Positions 10,215-20,087 of a stretch of DNA of 43,316 bases are shown here, in pieces (position 1 is the first letter of the stretch; each line of letters starts with the position of its first letter). The position numbers and the translations under genes are program-made. The DNA is taken from the NCBI GenBank assembly GCA_013054445.1, contig JAAMPI010000321.1:1-43316 (forward strand). Reading direction: 5' to 3'. The notes under the pieces are model-generated. The model was given only the letters and a program-made list of their open reading frames with translations, ran no database searches and was not told the DNA's origin. Origin of the DNA: Cudoniella acicularis. Lineage: Eukaryota > Ascomycota > Leotiomycetes > Helotiales > Helotiaceae.

Positions 10215-10686
10215 GTCGTATGCTCACGGTGTAGGAAACAAATGTGAAGATGTTTGGACAAGAAATATTCTTCGGATAAAGAATTGAAAGGGAAAACAAA
10301 GTGATATATTGCCACGGAACCAAAACTAAGATAAATAAAAGCAGCGCGAAAAATCTCACTCGTATGATTGCAGGGCGCATGCGGCATGTAATTTTTTGGA
10401 AATGGACGGTTTGAACGAGGCTTATGCAAGGCCACCAGTAGTAAATGCCACCAGCATTACAAGCACCCCGGGTGAGCCCCCAGCGGAGGCTGACGAGAGG
10501 GCGGCCTTGCATAATCATTTGCAAAACGACTAGAGGTTTTGCGACTTGTAATCAACTCCAACAATCTATGAACGTGATATAAAAAATGCGAGAACCGTGA
10601 ATTGATTTTTTTCAATCGCAATTCATCTCATACTTCTCTTTTCCTGCGAAACAAATTACCGCACACCACTTCATCACTTGATAAAA
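10215..10686. promoter_or_regulatory. Shared divergent promoter of DUF3328 and AsnRS-like genes
   Basis: The 472-bp spacer separates two head-to-head genes. A TATAAAAAA box at 10578-10586 suits the AsnRS-like gene (start 10687), and TATAT near 10303 may serve DUF3328. A perfect inverted pair TTATGCAAGGCC (10422-10433) and GGCCTTGCATAA (10503-10514) sits midway, enclosing 69 bp. This could be a two-way operator or a 93-bp mini-MITE. Confidence 0.55.
10422..10514. repeat. 93-bp inverted repeat pair of TTATGCAAGGCC
   Basis: The 12-bp arms are perfect. The same sequence as single sites lies at 1523, 1751 and 8407. No clear target duplication flanks the pair, so a transposon origin is unproven. 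Confidence 0.6.
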
Positions 10687-11934
10687 ATGGCTTCTGATAT
10701 GTTCAACGCAGTGGTCTCCACGCCATTTCCAGCCTCTCACTTCCCCACTCCGTCATTCTCTTCTGGTGGGAAGTTGCAGTGGAAGCCCCAATCCAAGCGA
10801 CCCATGTCTGCAAAAACGGAAAAGAAAGACGCAGTCGTGAGCGTCATCGACAAGAAAAACCGTGATAGCATGAGCATAGCGAGAACATTGCAAGTGGCTC
10901 CTCAACACTGGAAGAACCCTTCAACATTCGCCATTCAAGCACTTCAAAGCCCATGGTACACTACCATGTTCGGATTACAAAGCACACTTTTTCATACTTC
11001 AACAGACTTTTTCCGCCATGGATTGGGATACAAATATCTCGTTGTTCCCGTGACAACAAGCAGCATCAGTTCTCCAATGGGACTCGGATCTGATTCCCAA
11101 CCAGTCAGTGTTGAGCTTGGAGGGCTGCAAACATATCTTGCAGACTCCCAACAATTTGTGTTGGAATATGCTTTGCGACTTCAGGATGGTCTGCCCGGAG
11201 CATACTATGTCGGGACTTCCTGCAGAGGAGAGGATCCAGACGCAACCCATCTGAACCAGTTCTGCCACGTCGAATGCGAGCTTCTCGGTGGTTTGGAGGA
11301 TGGGATGAGAGTCGCCAATCAATATGTAGTTGCCATGACCCAAGTTATCCTTCGAGACCACGGTGCAGAAATTGAGTCCTATGCCGGTACAACAGAGCAC
11401 ATGGAAAGTCTGCTGCGGTTGTACGAGAAACACGGCAACACCTTCCCAACAGTCACCTTGGAAGAAGCACTCGCCATGCCGGAGCTCACGGATGACATGT
11501 GGCAGTATGCTGTCGATGGAGAGCCACGATGGGGTCGTTCATTAACTCGGAAGGGAGAGAGGATGCTGATCGAGAAGTTTGGCGGCGCATGTTGGTTGAT
11601 GGAGATGGACCATCTCAGCGTGCCATTCTATCAAGCTTACACTGACGGTACCAAGTCCAAGGGTCAATGTGGTGATTTCTTGCTGGGAATGGGTGAAGTG
11701 ATTGGATGTGGAAATCGTCACACTACTGCTGAGCAAGCGCTCGAGGCTTTGCAGCACCACGAGGTTGATCCTGCAGAGTACAAATGGTATACGGATATGC
11801 GAGCGTTGAAGGAATTGAATACAACTGGTTGGGGTATTGGAACTGAGCGCTTCTTGGCCTGGGTGATGCAACACGACGACATCCGCGATATTCAGCTGCT
11901 GCCTCGATTGAAGGGTGTCGAATGTGCGCCGTGA
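10687..11934 (+). CDS. Stand-alone AsnRS/AspRS-like class II synthetase paralog
   Basis: This is a single-exon, 415-residue protein. The start at 10687 is preceded by AAAA and a TATA box about 100 bp upstream. It has the class II catalytic core: GGLQTYLADSQQF (about 145), motif 2 (SCRGEDPD..HLNQFCHVECELL, about 178-200) and motif 3 (GWGIGTERFLAWVMQHDDIRD, about 381-401, ending LLPR). It lacks the N-terminal OB-fold anticodon-binding domain of true asparaginyl- or aspartyl-tRNA synthetases; the first 60 residues are unlike that fold. Such truncated paralogs can act as amino-acid-activating amide synthetases (archaeal AsnRS-like asparagine synthetase is the precedent). It is divergent from a UstYa-like gene, so a role in peptide or amide biosynthesis is inferred. 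It could also simply make asparagine. The frame is intact. Confidence 0.85.
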   Translation: MASDMFNAVVSTPFPASHFPTPSFSSGGKLQWKPQSKRPMSAKTEKKDAVVSVIDKKNRDSMSIARTLQVAPQHWKNPSTFAIQALQSPWYTTMFGLQSTLFHTSTDFFRHGLGYKYLVVPVTTSSISSPMGLGSDSQPVSVELGGLQTYLADSQQFVLEYALRLQDGLPGAYYVGTSCRGEDPDATHLNQFCHVECELLGGLEDGMRVANQYVVAMTQVILRDHGAEIESYAGTTEHMESLLRLYEKHGNTFPTVTLEEALAMPELTDDMWQYAVDGEPRWGRSLTRKGERMLIEKFGGACWLMEMDHLSVPFYQAYTDGTKSKGQCGDFLLGMGEVIGCGNRHTTAEQALEALQHHEVDPAEYKWYTDMRALKELNTTGWGIGTERFLAWVMQHDDIRDIQLLPRLKGVECAP

Positions 11935-12539
11935 GAGTTTCGATAGAGGATCAGGATTTTATGTATTTAGAATATGGAGTTTTTGATGGGAAGGCGTTCG
12001 AATAGATGATCGAGATCTGTAGTGTCAATTTCTTTCCAGCAATTCAAATATTTGAAAGCATAACCTTTCAGTGGTTCTGGCCAGAGTGTTTTACCAGTAT
12101 GCAGTACTTACATCGCTTTGTCATTCATGCACTTCGCATATATTGGCCTTCCACTCCTGAATGATACAGCCCTTGAGACGGTTCTACTCGCGTGGTAAGT
12201 TCGATTGCAATAATGGTGAGTGGAAAGACGGGATCTTCAAAACTGCGGGGATATTTGGCCTTTAAAAACCCCTGAAGTGGCCGGCTTTTAGTCTCCCCCC
12301 GAAACTTCAGCCACAGCGGTCAAGAACGCCACCGGACGGCATAAAGGGGCGGTATAAGCGCAGTTTGATGGGAACCAGGTTGATTTGCGTGAACAGCGCC
12401 TGTGTAGGCTTTTATTTCTATTTTTTGAAACCCCTATCTACATGCTGTCTACATGCTGTCTACAACAAAAAAAAAAATTGGGTAGAACCGCCTCAAACGC
12501 CACGCTGAATCGCAGATGTAGCTAGAATTCACTGATGTT
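11935..12539. other. Intergenic, convergent 3' region
   Basis: This is the 3' side of both the AsnRS-like and C2H2 genes. It has a short direct repeat (CTACATGCTGT, two copies near 12439-12462) and an A-run. No gene is seen. Confidence 0.5.
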
Positions 12540-13589
12540 TTAAGACCGCTTGACGCGAACAGATCTCTTTCGACACGGTCTTGGGAATAAATTGTTCTGA
12601 GACGGTCGATGGATTTTCCTAACATGCTCCTTCTGTTTTACTATTAGTTTCATATCTTCAAAAGCTTATCATGTCTGGAAAGGCTCACCATATTGTCTAA
12701 AATTCAGGTCAAGTCAGCCAGATTTCAAAATAATAAGGTAACATGATTTAGAACATACCCATTCGACTAAATAACCTCTCACACCCTGCCGCCGAACACC
12801 TAATCCCAGGCTTATGCGAATTCTTATGCCTCTGGCAATCCTTGCTGCTGGAAAAACCAATCACAAAACGTGGACACTCCACCTCTTCACAAAAATACAT
12901 TTTCTGATGCGTGCGAAAATGTTTCCGGAGGTCACATGCTCGAAGAAATATTTTCCTGGACTGACAGCCGCTGTATTTGCAGCGCCAGTTTCCGTGCGCG
13001 TCTTGGTATCCCATATGTGTTATGTCTTCTGGTATCCAGGATTCGGAATTTGCTGAAGAGGGGGTGCCAGTGTTTGTTGGGGAGTTGGCGAATTGGGTGT
13101 CGGAGGGTGCCGGGGAATCTATCTTAGGGAATAATAACCTTTGATTCGTTCCGTCATCTTCAAAATTCTGATATGGATTTGACGTATACGAAATTTGATT
13201 GTTGATCCTATATCCACAGGTTGATGGTGATGATGCGCCCAATATTGGGTCATGAAAGCCGGTTTCCAGGCCCAGTGAAGTCCAGAGGTTTTGGGGTGTT
13301 TGTGAAAGGAGATCCGAGTCTACCAAATTCTCATCCTCAATTGACACCAGTGTTGCTGAATTTGGTATTGGTGCCGACGCATCTATTTTATCGTGGAGGC
13401 TAGAAATTTCACTAATTGTATGTTAGCTACTAGACGATACTTTTCGTGATCATTCAGGAGAATGGGCACAAACTTCAATAAATCGTACTCGGATGGTGAT
13501 GCAGTCCAAGAATCATGCGAATCAACACATTGCTGCATAAAAAGCTCATCATCCGCACTTGTTTCCTTCCAGAAGCCCTCATTATTCAT
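12540..13589 (-). CDS. C2H2 zinc-finger transcription factor
   Basis: Exons are 13441-13589, 12759-13399, 12689-12696 (8 nt) and 12540-12632, joined by introns of 41, 62 and 56 nt, to give 296 residues. Three C2H2 fingers lie near the C-terminus: CKYSGC..H-x3-H, CEEVECP..H-x4-H, and CSAAGCERLFSRMDNM whose His pair (KEHVRKIHR) only appears after splicing the 8-nt microexon and the last intron. That restored C-x4-C-x12-H-x4-H spacing is the main evidence for these exon calls. The N-terminus is acidic and Ser/Asn-rich, as in activators, and the tail is basic (RKRSVRVKRS). It lies next to the AsnRS-like and DUF3328 genes and could regulate them; this is inferred. No DNA target is visible. Confidence 0.8.
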
Positions 13590-14669
13590 CTTGATTGGCG
13601 CACTGTATTAGAAATTTCAAAATTCAAAGAAACCACGGATTGCGCAAAACAAACGCCGACTCCCAGACACCAAGCTTTTAGACACCTCTTCTTATTTTCC
13701 CAAGCCGGGCGATGGGTTCTAAATACCAGATTTTAGATATCAGCTGGATTCTCGTGGAGGGCTCTCTCTACGCCGTCGGTCAGCCCGCGCATCACGAAGG
13801 AGCTTCGCAGCACTGGAGTAATTCCCCGATTTGTAAAACGGACAAGGTCGAAAGGCTTGGCTCCACTGTTACCAGGGTTCAGAGAACTGGGAATGGCATC
13901 GTTTGGCTTACTTCGCATTGAGTTTTGAATATAAAAGTGGGGTTGAGGCACGGCATCTGAGAATGTGAATGATCCGCATTGGCATTTAACCAGCCGAAAA
14001 GGCCACGATATGTGACTTGGTCGAGCGACAACGAATAGATGGACCATCTAATTTTCAGCATGTTTTATTCGTCTAGAAAGTGCGAAATTTTCCTGTTTAG
14101 GGCTCGGTTCAGGGGTCCTGCTTCTTCCCCGGAACTGCATTTGTTGTTTCGGTCCTTTAAGCTTAAATTATCCTCAATGCAGCGTCGCACTGTTGATATT
14201 ATGTCAGCTGACCGAGTTCATTTGTTCTTGTCGGTTCCGTTTTAAGTTGACTGATAGGAGGTGTTACGAAGGATGACACATTGGTTAGGTGGACGGTAAG
14301 CCTTTAAATGCCCTGAAATTCGCGAGACACGAGGTGCTGTAGGCTGACTTGCACGGTACCACAGGGCACTTCTAAGCCTACAGCAAATCTGAAATTGCTA
14401 GGTTTAGGGACCCGGGAGTGAGGCTCAGCTCATATGAAACGGCAGCCAAAAGCTTCCGGGGCTCCTGCGGGGATCAAGTAGTAATCCCGATTTCCCCACA
14501 TATATTTCTGATCCTTGAACTAAGTGGCTAGGTTTCGAGAATCGAAACGAATAGAATGTGATTTGTCTCTTCTACCAGTCTCGTATACATACATATACAC
14601 GACTTAATACTACTTTGCGACGACTAAAAATATATCCAATATGCAGTTAAAGGCGCCGTGTGGCTCCTC
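13590..14669. other. Intergenic region with an 11-bp hairpin
   Basis: I see no supported gene; both-strand open frames at 13712-14047 have no recognisable composition or motif. The only structure is the perfect inverted repeat TGCTGTAGGCT (14335-14345) and AGCCTACAGCA (14375-14385) with a 29-nt loop. Confidence 0.45.
14335..14385. repeat. Perfect 11-bp inverted repeat with 29-nt loop
   Basis: The arms TGCTGTAGGCT and AGCCTACAGCA are exact complements. It could be a small transposon remnant or a folded RNA. Nothing else supports either reading. Confidence 0.5.
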
Positions 14670-14846
14670 CCTATTATTAGAGAATGAAGACGAATAGTTA
14701 ATTTTTCTAAAAGAATATAACATGCAACATGAAAATACTATTGGTTGAGTCGCTCTTGCCTGTTATTAGAAAATAAAGATGAAGCAATTAATTGTTTAAA
14801 AGAGTAAAACACGCAAATTGAAAGTGCAATTGGTTTAGTCCTACCT
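14670..14846. repeat. Two-copy 89-bp tandem repeat
   Basis: Copies start CCTATTATTAGAGAATGAAG (14670) and CCTGTTATTAGAAAATAAAG (14759). They differ mostly by transitions, as RIP-like decay would cause. It abuts the MITE at 14881. Confidence 0.7.
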
Positions 14847-14880
14847 CCAGAAGTACGAGCCTTAAATGTGGGTCTGGATC

Positions 14881-15157
14881 TAACGAGCCTGGGAGCAGAA
14901 GTCTGTGCTTTACAGGCCATTTTAAGCGATTTTCAGGCTTCGCGACCCCACCTTTAGGATGCTCAAAACTAAAGTTGTCACGATCACTTGAATGTTATAA
15001 AATAACTAGAAATAATTATAATATAGAATCTATATAATCACGAGCTATTAAAGGCAAAGGTACTTTCTTTTATCTAGCTGTTTAAAGTTTGCGATTTTTT
15101 ATTTTTCGTTTACTAGTAAAATGCCCTATAGAGCACAGGCTTGTAACCTCCGAGTCC
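14881..15157. mobile_element. MITE, family copy 2, about 277 bp
   Basis: The left end (ACGAGCCTGGGAGCAGAAGT) is mirrored at the right by a segment ending GAGCACAGGCTTGTAACCTC. The interior shares GTTATAAAATAACTA and GCGATTTTTTATTTTT-like segments with the copy at 6299-6709. It is shorter and more diverged. Confidence 0.65.
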
Positions 15158-16013
15158 CTAAATAATGGTAATCTATTATTATTGAACAATACGGCTTCAA
15201 TCCAAAATAACGACTCTCCCGGAAATGCTGCGAAGACAAGTGATTCGAAATCCTAGCCCTTATCCATATATCAAGAGCTGAGTCGGAAGTTGGATTTTCG
15301 GCAAGATTTGGGGAGGGGGCGCACTTCTAATAATTAAATAACTATCCATAATTGATTTTTTTTTCTTTAAGTACCGTATACAATCAGGGCCCTGGTAGAG
15401 GAATTGTTTTATTTGAGGATTTCGCCATGGCTTTGTCTAAAGGCGTATAACTTTTGAAGTAAACTATCTTGACCGGTTTGCTGGGTTATAGTTCGAGTTG
15501 TACTTGATAAAATTAGGAACAACCAAAGGTCGAGCCACCACCATGAAAACAAATATAAGACTTGCTATTAAATATATCTATGAAAGAGTGAGTTATGAAA
15601 GCGGCTGACTAACTACGGAAACTGGCGGGGAGTTGTATTTCGGCTCGGCTCTGCTCGGCATGTCCTCGGCCCTCCTCCAACCCTCTTCACAACATGTATA
15701 GATAACAATAAGCATTTTAAGGGCAGACTAGAGAAAAGTCGGTTCGCCTGGTTTTCTTATGTTCCTAGGTTCTACTAGCAGAACTAAAGCTTGGCTGTTT
15801 TGAGTTACTAGGANTTTTTTTAACTTTTTTTTTTTTTTTTTTTCCAGGAAGGAGGTATAGTTGTTTCTCTATATGTATAGATAAGGCCTTTTAAGCGAGC
15901 GAGTAGGTAGTAGATAATATCGCTTGTCGGTACCGAAAGTATAACTAATATTTATATAGGATTTTGTTAGAGGTAAGGGTATAGCCGTAGTACGCGGTAT
16001 ATACAGCTGTACC
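15158..16013. other. Transposon-flanking region with an N and poly-T
   Basis: AT-rich sequence without a gene. One ambiguous base at 15814 precedes a long T-run, which suggests an assembly join. Confidence 0.5.
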
Positions 16014-17372
16014 GTATAAGTCTGAGCCACTTTAGCAAAAACGCGTAAAAAAGCGCGTCTCGCGTCTCCTGCCTTCTTACTTCTACACACTAAAATGCCA
16101 CCTTTACGTATTCCTCTTAGTTCGATCTCTAGAAATCGTTAATTTAATAAGGAACGCTCTCTATTTTAGCGCGGAATAGCTATTAGCATAAAGCTAAAGG
16201 GCGTAAAAAACTCAGAAATCGAAGTCGACCTTAATTACTCCCGCGGGGCCCTACGCAGCACCTTCTCCCTCTCTTAATTACGCGAGCAGGGTAAGTCCTT
16301 ATTATAAACCGGCGTAAAGAAATGCTATACCGATACCGACGAACGAAACCTATTACAACACGTATAGAACAACCCAAAGGATTCATACCTACAGGTCAAA
16401 AGGGCCTGTGCTATCACTTTTAGTATAGATACTATTAAGCGGATCTTGGTAAAGTATAGTATATATAATTAGGTAGCTAGGAGGCGCCCGTTTCTTATAC
16501 CTAAGAACGCGGCTGATCGGCTTGCTTAGTGCCTCTTATATAGAGATATAACTAAAGAGGAGTAGGGCATGTATATATAGAGTGACGAGTGTTTAGTTAA
16601 GCGGGGGAAGGGTAAAAAGACTAAATAGGTCTTCCGAACAGCTAACTAGAAATATGATCTAGAGATGATTTAGACCTACGACTATTATAAGAACATAAAG
16701 GTTATAGTCTAGGGGTGCTTCTAAGACCTTAGACGTACTAGTTTATATATTATAGATAGAGATTTCGAGTCGAAGAAGTATAGGTATTCTACTAACTCTT
16801 ATTTAGAGGCTCTAAACGTAGAAGTCCTCCCTACGTACGAAGGTTTAGGCCTAGGGTATATCTTTATATAGGATAACGCTTTAATCTATCGAGTAATCAA
16901 GGTCTAGGAGTAGTTTACGAGACACGGGATCCTAGTAATCACAAACTAGCCTCCGTACTCCCCTGATCTTAACCCGATCGAGTATATCTAGTAGGAACTA
17001 AAGAAACGGGTATATAAGATGTTCCCTAATATTATAGCCGAAACTAGCTAGTCAGAACATATAAGGCAGAGGATATAGAGTGCCCTATAGGCTACCTAGG
17101 ATACGATTTTATAGGAAACCTTTAATAATTTAGGCCGGAGTATAAAATATAGGATTAAGGCCTATATTACCGTAGATAGGTAGTAGACTAAATATTAAGG
17201 CTGATTTTAGTTATAATTTTATAATTTTTATATATTTAAAAAGAGGAGATTACGACGATTAAATTAATCTAATTAGATTGTTTTTACGTCTTTTTATTAT
17301 TAAGTTATAAAGAATTAAAAAGGTAGTAAGATATTAGGTACGGGGTCGTAAGTGGTCATAGCTCAGACTTAT
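16014..17372 (+). mobile_element. RIP-degraded Tc1/mariner-like DNA transposon
   Basis: A plus-strand frame from ATG 16094 (MPPLRIPLSSISRN) to about 17200 still reads as a Tc1/mariner transposase. It has the block DNAL..YR, the signature PPYSPDLNPIEYI followed by ELKKRV, and an upstream SDECLVKRGKGKKTK block. At least a dozen in-frame stops interrupt it; most inside the transposase are TAG at expected Trp or Gln codons (TGG to TAG, CAG to TAG), exactly what CpA-to-TpA mutation gives. Short inverted ends ATAAGTCTGAGC (about 16015) and GCTCAGACTTAT (17361-17372) bound a 1.36-kb element. It is certainly inactive. Confidence 0.85.
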
Positions 17373-18274
17373 GCGCTAGTACTATAGTATATAGAAGATA
17401 TATCTATATAGTCGTCGGTAGGCGGCTAAGGTAGACGGCGGAAGAAGAGTCGACTGTTAGGTCGATAGATTCAAGTATATAGAATAATAGTATGATTTTG
17501 ACTTAAAGACTTATCTATCTATAAAGGAATGAGCGGACTATATATACTACGAGTATAGTTACTAGAAGCTTCTATATCTTAGAAATCAACGCTTATAAAT
17601 CAAAGCTTATAAATCAAAGAACAACCTAGAAGATTCTACTAAGGTTTAAACCTTAAGCTTAGAATAGTGCTTATTACCTAATAATATAACAGATTTTTAG
17701 AGCAGACTTAGAAGAGATATCGATTTAGTACGTATATTCAATTATAGGAATTATTGACACAGAAATCTTTTCTTTTTGAAATTATAAATCATAAACTTAT
17801 ACTAATAGTACGGAAAATCGCTGACATTTAGACGTGTTGTCTAAAGTAAAAAGCCTAGCTTTTAGTCAAATAAAACAATTTGCGGCTGAAGCCAGATTTA
17901 TAAACATAGCTTCTTTCTAAAACACTATTAATAAAGACAGATTTCTTTAAATTTAATTATATTTCTCTCAGTAAAAGTTTGAAATGCTATAGTGTTTTAA
18001 AGGTTAAACATTAAAGATTTCATCGCCAGGACGCGTTGCAAAACCCTCGCGTTTAAAAAGGATCGTATTTAACTCTCGTGATATTTAAGAGTCAGACTAT
18101 CTAAAATAAGCATCATCGATTATAGAAAGAGAAACTGTTTGACTATAAAGAGAAGATTCGACAATTATCGGCTACTTCGTTAAACAATTCACTACCTATT
18201 TGCTTGAAAGTCCACTTGGATTTGTTTACCCTTGGGCCTTGGCCAAGTCGACCTTCCCAAATTTTTTACCGGTA
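17373..18274. other. AT-rich repeat-relic region
   Basis: Sequence rich in TATA and TAG strings like the adjacent Tc1 relic, with a short direct repeat (ATCAAAGCTTATAAATCAAAG, about 17600). It is probably other decayed transposon DNA. No gene is seen. Confidence 0.5.
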
Positions 18275-19528
18275 TTACTTAGCTTTGTCGTACACAAACC
18301 AAGCAGAAATAGGCGTAACGGTATCCAGCCCTGTTTTCTCATCCTGATCGTGCAATGGATTGCCACTCGAAGTTACCTTCATACCAATAGATCCAGCTAC
18401 CATCATGCAATCTAATTCCATGCCGTTTTCGTAAACAGTTACCGGCACGGATGACCATCCATGAGGAATCATGTTTGTATCGATTCTGGGATAGCTGGCC
18501 ATGTCTAAGTTTAAAGCCGGTGGTGGAACGATTGGCTCTCGGCTGAAGGGATTCCTCGTCAGTCTAGCGTCCCTTTCAGACCACTGAAGAGATTCATAAC
18601 CGAATTCACGGTGCGCACTCTCTTTTCCAGTACTGTTCTAGAAACAGAATGCTGTGATCCAGCCCTAAGGATTCGTGAGCTTACCGATGAAAACATCCGA
18701 TTGAAATTGACTTACACTCAGATAGCTTGGTCCTGACCCGCCACCACTATGGTGTACAATTTTCTGCTAGAAATCCTTGGTTTCTTCCGAATTTGGGGAT
18801 TCAAAAGACCTCACGAATCGAGACAAAACTGGTTTCAATAACTCATACCACCTCGTTGGCTCTTCACCAAATGTCGGTAAACGCTCTGCCTTAGTGACAA
18901 TCTATTCCCAATCCGACTTTTCTCCAAGCAAGGTTACGGAAGGTAAGCCGCACGCACACCGCATGCCATATCTAAAGTAACTCTGCAAGGTCGCCATCAT
19001 GAGTACTGCTGCAACAGCCTGGTCATCTTTGGTTGTTGTCGTGAATGAAGGCAAAACCCACTTCCTCAAAGTGGGTTCCTTGATATTTTCTTCGATTTTG
19101 CGCGTCATATCGTACGAGAATCTCCCCCAATCAGCCGCATGTCTATTTAGTGCATCTACGTGAATGACAAGCTGCTTTTGCCCTTCGTGCTCGACGAATA
19201 GATGCCGGAGCTCTTCTGCGTTTGCATTGACGTAGAGGCTAAATTGCGTAAGGATTGCGAACCAAATGTCTTCTGGCCGAATTTTAAGATGGTGATGATT
19301 GTTATATGCTTTGAAGGCACCATCAACAAATCCGTTCCGGAGTGAGGAGATATTCTCATCGGCAGTGAGCTCCCCCAGGGAGCTTTGGATCACTTGGCTT
19401 TCTGTTACATCCCAATGTTTGGAACTGCACGAATGCTTCATGAGCTCAGTGCAGGATGCAGCGGGTTTATTATATTCTTGTCTGAATTCGCTGGCACCGT
19501 AAGGTGCAGGGTGAATAGTGACAGGCAT
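18275..19528 (-). pseudogene. DUF4419 protein with three TAG stops
   Basis: Start 19528 (MPVTIHPAPYGASEF) is typical of DUF4419 proteins. The conserved segments are present in order: NGFVDGAFKAYNNHHHLKIR, EDIWFAILTQFSLYVN, PSVTLLGEKSDWE, HHSGGGSGPSYLS, then GWITAFCF after a 51-nt intron (18665-18715), and a C-terminal SWF-like end at 18275. In-frame TAG stops occur at 18902-18904 (after SDWE), 18767-18769 (KDF-stop-QKI, expected Trp) and 18638-18640 (AFCF-stop, expected Trp). All fit CpA-to-TpA change, the RIP signature of the Tc1 relic about 0.9 kb away. The rest of the frame is intact. DUF4419 has no established function. Confidence 0.8.
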
Positions 19529-20087
19529 TTCGTCGGGGTTGTTTGCCTGGTTTAGAGAGCGCCGCAACGGAGGATTCCTTTAGGACTGGTTCAAGAAGAA
19601 TGGAGAGACAAACAGGCCGATAGAATTGTCGAAATCTGATGAAAAAGATGATGTTGGTTTTGGTGAGGAAAGTTTACTCTTTGGGAGGGTGTTGCTGCCT
19701 AAATTCGGAAGAAGCGGGGAAAGATTGCCTGATCCTTCGTAATATATTTTGTGGCACGGCTAGTGATATTATGAGGGTGCTACTAGCTCGGTAGTGAATA
19801 TTTAGAGACTAGATGAGCTTTGGTGTTTTTCTTGTTTGCTACGATTGAATGCGAGGTTTGAAAGAATTTCATCATTTTGGGTCCTCTTATTTCGCGAATC
19901 CTGATATTAGTATTTTACGAAAACTTGGACAATTTGAAAATTTTGGGGTCCAAGAATGTGAATGCACATTTCCGAACCAGACTTATTGTTTTAAGAAAAT
20001 ATTTCATGGTTATTTTTAGCTTTTGAAGTGAAGTTGCGCAATGTCAGGCGAGTCCTATAAGGGACATCCAATAACGAACGTATTACC
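19529..20087. other. Intergenic, no gene seen
   Basis: Spacer between the DUF4419 start and the chitosanase 3' end. No structure beyond AT-rich tracts. Confidence 0.5.

Noticed and set aside
13712..14047. Open frames on both strands between the C2H2 gene and the tandem repeat
   Set aside because: No domain, no consistent start context, and both strands are equally open.
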